This document shows, piece after piece, positions 34,349 through 45,395 of a stretch of 64,000 nt of DNA. The stretch lies in assembly GCF_021018895.1 (NCBI RefSeq), contig NC_079373.1, positions 14,790,501 through 14,854,500 on the forward strand, read 5' to 3'. The translations under genes and the position numbers were made by a program. The notes beneath the pieces were generated by a model, which was given only the letters and a program-made list of their open reading frames with translations, ran no database searches and was not told the DNA's origin. Positions within the stretch are counted from its first letter, which is position 1. The number at the start of each line of letters is the position of its first letter. This DNA is from Seriola aureovittata. Its lineage: Eukaryota; Chordata; Actinopteri; Carangiformes; Carangidae.

Positions 34349-37300
34349 ATGCCTCCTTCAGCGGGTGGTGCTGAAGACAGTAAAACCTTGGTGAGAAAAT
34401 TGCTGAGAGAAGTGCTGGTGGGTCGAGAGGATCCTGAGGGTTTCTTTGCGATGTGTCTGTCCGTCCTGGGGCACCAGGAGACCCGTTCACAGTTCCCGTC
34501 CCTCATCCGGCCCTTGTCCACGGCCAACTGCTCCATGTACTCCACCCTCACCGGCATCTACCAGGAATATTTCTCTGTGGTCAGTGAGTGTTTGTTGAAC
34601 GTAAGTAGACTTAAAACGTTGATTTGCAAAGAGGTTCAAAGTTACAAATGAAAACGCATCTGAAAGAAAAGAAGCACCAACAGATTTAAATGATTAAAAA
34701 AAAAACTTACCCCCTTGAGCTGCGGTTAGCGGGTCTTGACCACTGCAAGAGGCGAAAAAACAAACATAAAAATCCAAATTAGCTAAACTGTGAAGCGCAG
34801 TTGTCATGGCTAACGTGTTACCAAACAGCGATGTAGTTAACTTACCTTGGCTTTAACAGAAATAGAGAAATGTGGACATCTCGTTGGATCCATCTTCCCG
34901 TACCTCTTAAATTTAATTAACACTTACACTGGAATTTGAGCTACTTTTGTTTTTCTGCCTGTTTCCAGAGGAAAATAGCAAACCTCTGCCTTATTAAATA
35001 TGCTAATGTGTTTGACAGTCAGTCCGTCGCTGTACCTGGCTCTCTGTCAGGTAAGCTCTTGTTAGCTCCTGTGCTGGTAGCAGCTGCCCCACAGTCTTGG
35101 TGACATTGTGTGGTACCCAAATGAGCTAAAAGTTAATGCATGTGCTGACATTTTTTTAATTCGACTCTTACACTAGTAACCTATGTCACAATAATAATGT
35201 ATTGTTACTATAGTGTAAAGTATTGTGTTTATATCTCTAATTAAAGTGAAACACAAAGAAATAACTTATAACAATATCAATATATATATATATATAAAAC
35301 CAATACCAATATGTGTAATCAAAAAGGTGTTTTAGCTCTGCAAAGAATTACTTGAGGACATTAATACTAAGTATTCGTAAAATAAACAAACAAAAATATT
35401 AAGTGTCAGTATAATTGTTATTATATTAGAAATTTAGCACTAATAAAGATGGCAACAAAACCAAAACAAAGAGGGAGTCAGAGAGATGTCTGTATGCATC
35501 CACACAGTCCTGAGAAGAGGTCTAATCAGCTCAAATAAGTGAAAACACCTGTGGGGTTTTACCAAAGGTATGTAGGGTCTTAACCATCAAAAATGCATTA
35601 ACAAACTGAAGATACCCAAGAACCTATGTATTGTAAAAGATGCCTCACTAAACGTAGTACAGTTTTTAATCTAAGGGGTAGAAAAGGGTAGAATGAAGAT
35701 ATTTTTAAACACAAAAACTTGATGTCTTACACTTGAACTGTTACTATTTGCACATGTAATTGCAAATATTGCACATGAAATTTGTCACCTCTGACCCAAC
35801 AACTAAGCGGTTATTTTAACAGTACTAATAATGGGTTCTTCTAATTCAATCACAGACTGAAGATGATGAACTGGAAGTTGCATTGGCTCTCTCTGTACTG
35901 GAAATGAAAGATCACCAGATGTCAGCCCCCAGCCAAGAGTCCCGACTTCAGCAGCCTAAAGACAGACCGAATCAAAGCAGCTCTGTTCAACTGACCTCAG
36001 TATCTCAGCCTCAGGGAAGCAGCCACACCCAATTAGCAGATGTAGCTGGCAGGAAAAAAAACTCCCACTCAGCACAAAGTGGACCCTGGGGCATGGTGTG
36101 CCCACCACAGACAACCCGAGAGACTGAGCCTCAGAAAAGCACACATGTTGACAAATATAATAAAGGGACACCAGGGACAAGTCAAACTGAGTCTGTCTCC
36201 AAACCATCTGCCTCATTTTCCAAACAAGAGTTGGTTATTGAAGGTGGCCAAATGACAAAAGAGGGAGATTTGAATCAGTCGGGGAAACCAAAACGCTCTA
36301 AGAACAGGCGACAGCGGCGTAAAGCGGGCGGCCAGCAGGTTGTAGGTTTGCCCTGCTCTCCGTCAGCACCGCAACCAGTACTGCTGTGGTTTAGGAGGGA
36401 TTTGCGACTGTGCGACAATCCTGCTCTCATTGGCTCATTGGAGGTTGGGGCACCTGTCATACCTGTCTTCATCTGGAGCCCTGAAGAAGAGGAGGGACCT
36501 GGGATTACTGTGGCTGTGGGGGGAGCTTGTAAGTTCACATCACTGCCCTTCTAAGTATGGCACTTTATTGTAGTGACTGCCGTCTCCATATATTTGTCAC
36601 CAAATTACCGTTTTGTAAACTGTTGGCAATCATACTTTCTATTCTTTTTACAGGTAAATACTGGCTTCATCAAGCTTTGTCTCATTTCTGTTCGTCTCTG
36701 GAGTCCATTGGCAGCCACCTCATCTTCCTCAAGGCAGATGGAGGTGGGGATGGTGTGGGATCTTCTCTGTGTACCCTTAAGGAGCTGATAAAGAAGACTG
36801 GGGCGAGAACAGTCTTGGCCAATGCGCTGTGTGAGCCCTGGCTGAAGGAGAGGGACGATGTGGTGGTGTCAGATCTGCAGAAAGATGGTGTTGAATGCAG
36901 GATGTTCCATTCTTACTGTCTCAGAGACCCTTACTCTGTCAGCACGGAGGGTGTGGGACTTAGAGGTTAGTCACAATAAGGTGAACATGGTGCATTGGGC
37001 TTTCTTAAATATTTGTGTTTAAAGCTTGGATCGTGTGTAGCAATCCAAGCTGAATTGCAATATGGCCGTTTTTGCTGAACTTCTGTTTGTTTCTTCTGTG
37101 ATGTAGGAATAGGTTCAGTGTCTCACTTCATGAGTTGCTGTAGACAGAACCCAGGATCTGCCTTAGGGGTTCCTCTTGACTCTCCAGCATCTCTCCCCAC
37201 TCCCGCTCACTGGCCTCAGGGTGTCTCTCTGGACACTCTCGGGCTGGCACGCATGCCCCGCAGGAAGGATGGCACAACAGTCAGTAACTACAGCAGAGCA

Positions 37301-39187
37301 GTCCTCAAGAGCCGAGCTAAACCCCAGAATACAATTACGAGTCCTGCAGTCCTTAATATTTTTGTGTGTTCATTTTTGCATTCAGATTGACTGGGCAGCA
37401 AACATTCGCAAGTCCTGGGATTTCAGTGAAGAAGGAGCACAAGCACAGCTAGAGGCCTTTCTCCATGATGGTGAGACACTTTGCATGCACATTTTAAAGA
37501 TCATACATTGTGCTTGTAGTAATGTTAAGAAGCATAGCATTCATTTAACAGTACCAGTCACCTATGATTACCTCCATGTTTCCTAGGTGTTTATAGGTAT
37601 GAAAAAGAGTCAGGAAGGGCGGATGCTCCGAACACCAGCTGTCTATCTCCCTACCTTCACTTTGGTCAGCTCAGCCCACGCTGGCTATTGTGGGATGCCA
37701 AAGGGGCACGCTGTCGACCCCCAAAGTTCCAACGCAAACTGGCCTGGAGAGATTTGGCCTATTGGCAGCTAACACTGTTTCCTGACCTCCCCTGGGAATC
37801 TCTCAGACCTCCATACAAGGTAGAAATTGGCTACAGACTAAAGAGTAAAGGTACATTGCATTTATGTGATAACAAATAAACTTTTGAGCGTTACACATAA
37901 ATGCAATGTACGCTTAACTCTCCTCTTAAGTCATTAAAAGCCCATTTAACACTTGTTTAAAGCGTTATTCATCTACTGGTTTTTGCAGGCTCTGCGGTGG
38001 AGCAGTGATCGTGGCCACCTGAAAGCCTGGCAGCGTGGTCAAACAGGCTACCCTCTGGTGGATGCAGCTATGAGGCAGCTGTGGCTGACAGGCTGGATGA
38101 ACAACTACATGAGACATGTGGTGGCATCTTTCCTCATAGCATACCTCCATCTGCCCTGGCAGGAAGGCTACCGCTGGTTCCAGGTGAGACATTCACATAT
38201 ACAGGCACAGAATGCACTCATATAGATATCATGTATAGCAACATACAGTACGATAAGTACTACTTACTGACTGTATCTGACATTTACAGGACACCCTAGT
38301 GGATGCAGATGTTGCCATAGATGCTATGATGTGGCAGAATGGGGGCATGTGTGGTCTGGACCACTGGAACTTTGTCATGCACCCTGTCGATGCAGCAATG
38401 ACCTGTGACCCCTACGGCAGCTATGTTAGGAAATGGTGTCCTGAACTTGCGGATCTGCCTGATGAGCTTATTCATAAACCTTGGAAATGTCCTGCATCTA
38501 TGCTTCGACGTGCAGGTGAGGAAAGTGGCTGTGTGGTCACCTATTGACTTTTTTTCTGAAATTAGTTTGTCATTCAAAAAAACTACAACTTTTTCAAACC
38601 ATGACACAGAAATCTCCTTTCCTTGCAATCCTCACTGTTTAGGTGTGGTGTTTGGCCAGACATATCCTGATCGAATAATTACAGATCTAGAGGAGCGACG
38701 GAGCCAGTCTCTGCAAGATGTAGCTGTGGTGCGGAAAGAGTTTGGACATTATGTGGACAAGCGCACAGGCTGTGACTTGGTGCCTCTGCCCCCACGCCTT
38801 GTCTCAGAGGCCCTGGGCTTATCACACAGCAATGGTGGTGTGGTGGCAGAAGGGAAGCAGTTCCTGTTGCCTGTTATCACCCGCATGGAATTCAAACACC
38901 AGCTAGAAGATCCCGATGCAGACGCTGCCTCAAATCCCTACAGTGCTGTTCTAAAGGGGTATGTGAGCCGCAAAAGGGATGAGACCATTGCCTTCCTTAA
39001 CGAGAGAGACTTTACTGCCAGTGTGATGTATGAGGGAGCGCAGCGCAAGGAGAGGCTGGAAAAGGATTATCGCAGAATGGAGGGACTCCCTCAGCCTGCA
39101 GCCCCTCGGGGCAGGGCCAGACGAACGCCAACAGCCAAGGACAGGTTCTCTATAGTGCCTGGTGGGGCTGTCACTTCACTCAGGTGA
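34349..39187 (+). CDS. Plant-like cryptochrome/photolyase-family protein with N-terminal ubiquitin-interacting motif
   Basis: This is a flavoprotein of the cryptochrome/photolyase family, acting as a blue-light receptor or DNA-repair relative. Exons are 34349-34600, 35856-36528, 36654-36965, 37107-37279, 37386-37470, 37587-37819, 37989-38183, 38290-38515 and 38643-39187, all GT-AG and in phase, giving 897 aa. Residues 1-84 are an unrecognised helical-looking domain. Residues 87-100 (DDELEVALALSVLE) fit the ubiquitin-interacting motif. About 228-240 is a basic NLS-like patch (KRSKNRRQRRK). The photolyase domain starts near 258 (PVLLWFRRDLRLCDNPAL). The FAD domain contains GYPLVDAAMRQLWLTGWMNN and, from 642, DTLVDADVAIDAMMW. 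Asp652 aligns by eye with the plant cryptochrome Asp near flavin N5. DPYGSYVRKWCPELADLP is also plant-like. It is not a standard animal cry1-5, CRY-DASH or class II photolyase. Clade placement (L-Cry/pCRY-like) is inference; family membership is firm. Confidence 0.88.
34711..34893 (-). other. Candidate antisense first exons within cryptochrome intron 1
   Basis: On the minus strand an ATG at 34893 opens 16 codons (MDPTRCPHFSISVKAK) and ends at a perfect donor, AAG|GTAAGTT, at 34846. The next acceptor, TTTTTTCGCCTCTTGCAG, gives an exon 34742-34711 that stays open (WSRPANRSSRG) to another strong donor, GGGG|GTAAGTTTT. I recognise no family and could not find a convincing third exon. It may be a small gene, an antisense lncRNA or chance. 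Confidence 0.3.
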
Positions 39188-40190
39188 CCAGGACATTAAG
39201 ACTTTAAGTTTACAGGTATTAAGAAACCAGTTACTGGGGGCGTCGTGTAGCTAAGCAGGCGCCCCATGTGTAGAGGCTATAGTCCTCGCTGCAGTTGGCC
39301 CCGGTTCGAATCCCGCATCGGACGGCCTTTCGCTGCATGTCATTCCCCCTCTCTGCCTCCCTGTTTCCTGTCTCTCTCCACTATACTATCAAAATAAATG
39401 CATAAAAAGCCCCCCCAAAAAAAAAAACTTTAAGAAACCAGTTACTGGTCTTAAAATGCAAATGTAAAAATATTATAGAAAATAGGTTTTAAGTGCAAGA
39501 CACTGAGAACGTTTGTGAGAGGGTTGCAAAATGCTCTTAAAATTTTGTACATTGAGTTTTCAGTATAATCTCAGGTAATGAGCAATGATATTATTCTTGC
39601 CTCTGTCAAAAACATTGGTCCAAGTTGGTTAATATTTTGGTGCAGCTTCTTTTCTTGTAGGGCTACTTTTTATCATGGAAATCTGAGGTGTTTCACGTAA
39701 CTATTCATATACTGTACATTGTTAAGTGTGAGAACAAGGGGAGAAAGGAACATGGGGAACAATGTTTCTTACTAGATCATTCTTAAAAGAATATGCCTAT
39801 TTCACAGTTTGTAAGCTGATGTAAACAGCATCAGAAAAGCTGGGATCTCATGTGTGTGTCAAAAGTCTCCAGTTAAATTGGAGGTGGTGTTGGTTTCCAA
39901 TCTTGTGTTCTGAATTTTTTTTTAGCTACCTTTTTATATACATTTGTATGAGTTCTAACTTGAGGCAGGAAATGTTGCCTAACATTAAACAAGTAAATAC
40001 AAAGAAAAGCTTAAGTAATGCAAATTAACAAATACAAATATTTTATATGATGTGATGCCCTGACACAGTGTCAAGAATATCACCTGTTCATTACCTGTGT
40101 AATGCCAAAGATGTGCAGTTACATTGATAGAAATTATAGGTCAAGTTGTAATTATTTTAACTTAGGGAAATAAAAAATGAGAGGCAAAAA
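39188..40190 (+). other. 3' UTR of the cryptochrome gene
   Basis: From the TGA stop to a probable cleavage site just beyond an AATAAA at 40169-40174. A SINE inserted about 50 bases after the stop supplies another AATAAA (near 39393) that could be used prematurely. The remainder is A/T-rich without coding potential. Confidence 0.5.
39238..39429 (+). mobile_element. tRNA-derived SINE with 19-bp target-site duplication
   Basis: The element starts GGGCGTCGTGTAGCTAAGCA, has a Pol III B-box-like GGTTCGAATCC, a C/T-rich body and an A-rich tail. It is bounded by a perfect 19-bp direct repeat, TTAAGAAACCAGTTACTGG, at 39219-39237 and 39430-39448. Intact duplications show a fairly recent insertion. The head is tRNA-like; the family name was not determined. 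Confidence 0.88.
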
Positions 40191-40206
40191 AATGTGTAAG
40201 GAAATG

Positions 40207-40212
40207 TTTATT
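40207..40212 (-). terminator. Polyadenylation signal of gcsh (minus strand AATAAA)
   Basis: A minus-strand AATAAA about 460 bases below the gcsh stop. It lies only about 33 bases from the plus-strand AATAAA of the converging cryptochrome gene. Confidence 0.5.
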
Positions 40213-40669
40213 TTCTATCATACAGGTCCCATGTCTACAGTAGCTGTCATACATGCAATGTAGACCAACATAATTAATAATACCATGAAGACCAAAGTGC
40301 TTTTTAACATCTAACAACATCCTAGAAATTCAAGTTTATGTTTGACAGAAATGATTGGAAAATGTTTTATTGACTGTGAGTCTCAGTGTCTTCTGTTTGG
40401 GGCTTTGAGGCTATAAGAACTCAACACTCAGTTGAGTTCAGTGAGTGCAGACTGGCAGGTCCCCTAAAGTCAGTCTTTAACAGTAGATAAAGGATTCCTA
40501 ATGTTCACAGCTCTACAACACTGGCAGGTCAGCAAACTAGAGCTCTTGAGCTCTGCTGGTGGATGCTAAGCATAGTGTTGTTCCTGACACAGGCACATCT
40601 AGTGCATCTCCCTGCCAGTGGTGTTTGAAAAGGAGAGAGGGTACATAGCACTTATTAGGAGGTGTAAGG

Positions 40670-42744
40670 TTAGTCCTCAATGGAGCGGATGTATCTCTCA
40701 TAGGCTGCTTCGTCCATCAGAGCATCAAGCTCAGCAGGGTTGCCAATGGTCATCTTCATCAGCCAACCTAAATGTAATAGTAGAATCAGGTTAAGCTGAG
40801 AGTCAAGGACCATGCCAATGTTTTTGCATATGTAAGCCCTTTTATCTTAAGTCACATATGTTTAACATCACCAAAGCAGTCTTTTCCAGGCGGCCATTGG
40901 CATTCTTTTTTTTTTTAATCAATTACAGTGTGAAAACAAACTTTAGGCATGGGTTAGGTAATCCATCACAGTGAATTTTATGTTTGCCTTTACTGTTGTC
41001 AAATTTACATGCACAATGCAATGATAATGTAATTCTGACAACAGCAAAAGGAGATAATGTTCAGAGTGGTGAATAACTATACATTGATCATCAAGTTATC
41101 AAGTTTCAAGCCTCTTTGTGGATTTCCATATTTGTCATTGTAATAAAACCTAGTTGCTGTCTGGGAGGTAGGAAAAACAAAAAAAGTGCAAAACCACTGG
41201 TACAGACATACAGGTTAATTAATTAAAGAGACGATTCATTTTAATTAGCCAAGATGAGCTTCATGTCCTTACCATGTACAAGATGTACACCAGTCAAAGG
41301 ATAACTGCACTAACAGTGTTTAGAACTGTCTAAACAAAGACTGGTGAAGGATCTAAGGGGATTAGACAATGTATTTTTACATGTGTGCTTACCATCTTTG
41401 TAGCAGGATTTGTTGACCAGACCAGGGTTGTCTGCCAGTTGTGTATTGACCTCTACAACTTCTCCAGTCAAAGGGGAATAGAGCTCACTGGCTGCCTTTA
41501 CACTTTCCAGAGCTCCAAACTCATCTGTGGCATTAAAGGTTAGAAACAAATGCATTTATGTCAAAGTTAAGCCATGTCAGAAGAATGGCAACTAGGCAGA
41601 AGGCAGGGGTGAATATTGCCAAGTTGTTTAAAAAACAGTTGAAAATCAATTGTCTTAGTCCATTTTCAAGCAAAAACAGTGACGTAATGCCAAACATTCT
41701 CTGATTACAGCCTTTCAAATGAGAGATTTTCCTGCTTCTCTTTGTCATACTTCATTGTAGACTAAATATTTCTGGGTATTTGGACTTTTGGTTGAACAAA
41801 ACAAGACATCTTAAGACATCCCATCTGGCTCTGTGGAGTTGTGATGGGAATTTTTTGACATTTGATTTACTAAACAACTAATCGATTAAATAATCAGCAG
41901 ATTAATCAAAAAAGAACAATTGTTAGTTGCAGTCCTACATTATAAGCAAGCTGACTGTAGCTATCTTGCTGCCATATATAAAGCAACTATACTGACAGAA
42001 ATAAAATGAGATAAAAATAATAAAATGATCATTAGTATGTTGAGGAGGGCTTTTTACAGTTGAAAACTTGTCAGTATTTCCCGGCAGTGTCCACAGCTTC
42101 ATACCTTGCTGCGCCAGCTGTGTCCCCACCTCTGGCAGACCACAGTAAACAACATCTCCCAGAGCCTCCTGTGAGTGGCAGAAAGCAAGGTCAAAGGTTA
42201 TAGCACAAACATTTACTTAGTATGTGCGCTTGTGCTGTCACGTTTGTGTGTAAGCTTCTGGCCAGGGGACTTACTTGCGCGAAGTTGCTGATACCGACAG
42301 TCCCAATCCCGTCGTCTTCTACTCGAATCCATTCGTGCTTGTCTGTGAATTTAAGTGCTGCAAAACAATACAACAGACTCAGAACACACAGATCTCCCCA
42401 CTAAACTTTTACGTTTTTTGTTTTTTTAAAAAAAAATCCCCGGTCAGTATGAAAACCAGGAGGAAACCCCAGACATGCTGCAGCGTCCTCTGCTCCCATG
42501 TCCTTTACTCTATAGCTAATGCTAACCAACAGCTACCGAAAATGTTAAGCTAATATGCGCGACACTACAACACATTCACAAAGGGGGGCATACCTGCTAA
42601 TAATCGGCTGGAGGAGGCTAGTGTTCTCCGAAAATAAGGTTTCGATGCCAGCCTTAAAGGAGAAAGCGGCGCCGAGCGGGTAAGTAAAGGCAAAACTGTA
42701 GAAAAGTTGGAAGACAGGGAGCGGAACAGCCCACAGGCAGCCAT
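40670..42744 (-). CDS. gcsh: Glycine cleavage system H protein, mitochondrial
   Basis: The lipoyl carrier of the glycine cleavage system in the mitochondrial matrix. It shuttles the aminomethyl group from P protein (glycine decarboxylase) to T protein and is reoxidised by L protein. Minus-strand exons are 42744-42594, 42357-42275, 42168-42105, 41524-41393 and 40767-40670, all phase-consistent, giving 175 aa (human 173). Residues 1 to about 50 form an Arg/Ser/Leu-rich mitochondrial transit peptide ([14 protein letters not shown]...[13 protein letters not shown]). The mature part begins [20 protein letters not shown], followed by [15 protein letters not shown]. The lipoylated lysine is Lys109 in [13 protein letters not shown]. 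The C-terminus is [13 protein letters not shown]. No defect is visible. The gene converges on the cryptochrome gene. Fish can carry two copies, so gcsha or gcshb is possible. Confidence 0.97.
41850..41937. mobile_element. Fish interspersed repeat fragment (second copy of '...TTAGTTGCAGTCCT' type)
   Basis: The segment reads ACTAATCGATTAAATAATCA, then GCAGATTAATCAAAAAAG and ends TTGTTAGTTGCAGTCCTA, the reverse complement of the TAGGGCTGCAACTAA end seen at 287. It lies in a gcsh intron. It is probably a non-autonomous DNA transposon; the family is assigned from memory. Confidence 0.5.
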
Positions 42745-43564
42745 GTTTGTCGCTTAATGATGAGAACATGGGGCTCTTCTTCGTGGATATCAGAGGCACC
42801 GGTGGCGCTTTACTGCCCTCCACTGATCAGGATAACATTGTCGATACAACAAAAATAAACTGAGTTGGCTGTTGCCATGCAGCAAGGTGGGTATCATGTT
42901 TTAGATCAAATGTTTTGGATCGGACAGATCGGATCATCCACTGAACAGCCACATTCACAAAAAAAACGGATGATTATCAATACATTTCCAATAAAGTTCA
43001 CCTGAAATTAAAATTAAAATGTTTGCCTATATGTGTACCTTTGGCGTTTCTTTTGTTACTTGTGTACTTCGTTGTTCACAAGTCATTTCCAAAATGAAGA
43101 CGTTTATCACAGTGCCTAAATCTCTTAACAGCTCTGGATTATTAAAATTCCGGTTTTGAACCAATGCTTTATTTTGAAATAATGCCTTCCTATTTTTTCT
43201 TGCTGGTGTTTCAACCATCTTGCCATCCTGAGTTCATTTTTTAATGATAGGCCACCATAATATTGTGCTTTACCCATCAAAACCTCAAATTCTAGGTTTT
43301 CTTTTTAAAAATAGAGTTTGGCCTTGAGTTTTTTTTTTTTTTTTGGCAGTGACTCCAGAGAGACAGGAAACCCATATTATTAGAGCAACTAAATAGCCCT
43401 ATTTTCTCATTAAAAATCATCTTATCAAAGATATTGTGCAAACTTTTGATGTACTACTCTTCAAAGTAATAGTCACTGATTCTGAAATTTTGTTGCTCTT
43501 TAAGCTCCTCCACCCACATTAAAGCCCAAATCACTGCCAACAATGCCAAGACACTATTAATAAT

Positions 43565-43644
<80 letters not shown>

Positions 43645-44490
43645 CCTGATTACCTTGCTGTATTGTAGGTCATGCCAAATGTATTATGCCACTTTCCATT
43701 TCTGTAAACCAGCTGAGATCCCGTTTCTGTTCCAAATACTGCCCTATGTCTAGACATCTGACTGTTGCGGTCTGTGAACAAAATCAACATCAGCTCCAGA
43801 CTGAATCAACTGGGCTTATCAAAGTGATGACTGTTTGATCGGCCCACTGCTTTGCTGTTATTTTTGCATCATGTTCCATTTGGAAAATAAAGCCTGCTAT
43901 TGGCTGGATAAGAGGTCCACTGAGTCTAGCAGCACACCAAATAAAGAAAAAGAAATGGAACGTGTTAAAATTATGTTTATTTAAAAGATTCTGGCGAGGA
44001 ACACAGGGTTATGTTGTTTTAAACTGCTTCTTCCCATGATAATAATAGCTATCGCCTCTTAGAGACCCATAAATCAAAATTTTAGACCCAGAATATTATT
44101 TTGTGTGATTAACGTGCACTTTAACATCCAAAGCAATCTCAGTTTCTCACATTGTGTAACCATTTTGGAATTTGTATGTGGTGCTGGCTACACATGCTAG
44201 TTAAATAGTTTTGCAGTTAACACCCACTTTAGTTCAGATTTACTGATTTAAACGACCCGTCTGTTCATCTAAGGGCTCCACTGTAAATAAAAACAAAATT
44301 CTGAAATTCCAAGACATTCCAGGATGATCCAGGATGCTTATCAGAGTTGTTTCAGGAGCCGTGCAGACATCCCAAGATGACAGGTGGCCTCCAAGTGTAC
44401 ACTTTCAATTATACTCTTTACCGAAGCACACAAGGACTGATCAGACAGGGCTCATTGCTTATTCTCATTGACCAACCTAAAACAAAAACT
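42745..44490. other. Intergenic region between gcsh and fam107b
   Basis: It contains the gcsh promoter at its left edge (no TATA seen; GGCGCCGAGCGGG-type G/C-rich sequence lies in exon 1 itself). A compound CA/TA microsatellite sits at 43564-43642, and the rest is A/T-rich sequence without recognisable exons. Confidence 0.55.
43564..43642. repeat. Compound (CA)n(TA)n microsatellite
   Basis: About 28 bases of CA run directly into about 52 bases of TA. Confidence 0.97.
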
Positions 44491-44497
44491 TAAATTA

Positions 44498-45395
44498 TTT
44501 ATTAAGTAACACTTTTATTCATACAAAACAACAGAATATATAAAGAAAATGTCACTCTCATGCCTGGGAGTTCTACTATTGCTCAAAATTGCATTAGCTG
44601 AGGAAATGGCATGTTTAAAATAAAATAAAATAAAATAAAATAAAAAATAACAAAGCAAACTTGAGTGTTTCACACAACCATACACTCCCTTTGTCCTGTT
44701 CTGGCTTCATAAACTATACTGTAAAACAACTAAAATACAGAACGACTAAAAGTGTCCTCCCCTATACCTGGGCTAAAAGCTACAAACATAAATAACAAAA
44801 GCACATTTGTTTGGCTTTTACATTACACAGCTTCAAGAGTCCATCCAGTGTCCACTTTTCCTTATTTGATTCTGAAGATGAGGAAGAAAAAAAAAGAAAG
44901 AAAAAAGAACAATAACAACAACGATAACAACATCGATAACAGTAAAGAGAAACAACAGCTTGCTGTGGAGAGAGGAGTGAAACAGAAGGGATGAAAACTC
45001 CTGTATGTGTTTGGTTGTTTTGGTTGGTTTTGTTTCTCCATCAGAGCTCATCTGAAGCTTGCTCGGCCTCGTTGAAAAGGCGTGTAACATGTAACATGTC
45101 TGTATTAGGTCCCTCCTGCAGGATGGGGGTGCTGTGTGCTGCTGGGTGGGTGTGAAGAGCAGAGGTGAGTACTGGCGGTCCGTGGCAGGCAGACAGAGGG
45201 GGGGTCTTTAGTCTGTAAAGTCTCTCTCCTCACTGCAGGAAGGAACAGCTAGGTTGGGAAAGCCAGGAAGTTCATCTCGGACCACTGTCAAGTCACCAGC
45301 GTGCACCACAGACAACACTCTCTTTTGTACACACACTCCCGACGTCTCTGTGCTCACACACACAATCAGCCAGACCCAGACACCCCTGCTGGTTC
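44498..45395 (-). other. 3' UTR of fam107b with polyadenylation signals
   Basis: From the fam107b TAA (45398-45396) down to minus-strand AATAAA hexamers at 44519-44514 and 44503-44498. The interval is A-rich on the plus strand around 44880-44940 and includes a (TAAAA)n run just beyond, at 44616-44648. No other exon was seen. Confidence 0.45.
44616..44648. repeat. (TAAAA)n microsatellite
   Basis: About six pentanucleotide TAAAA units in the fam107b 3' UTR region. Confidence 0.93.

Noticed and set aside
34969..35050. Extra cryptochrome exon between exon 1 and the UIM exon (good acceptor CTGTTTCCAG, donor CAG|GTAAGC)
   Set aside because: It is open after exon 1 but is 82 bases long, so joining it to 35856 shifts the frame into an immediate TGA. 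Direct splicing 34600/35856 is in phase. It may at most be a rare isoform.
39238..39330. A functional tRNA gene
   Set aside because: The GGTTCGAATCC B-box is present, but the cloverleaf is poor, and the A-rich tail plus target-site duplications show a SINE.
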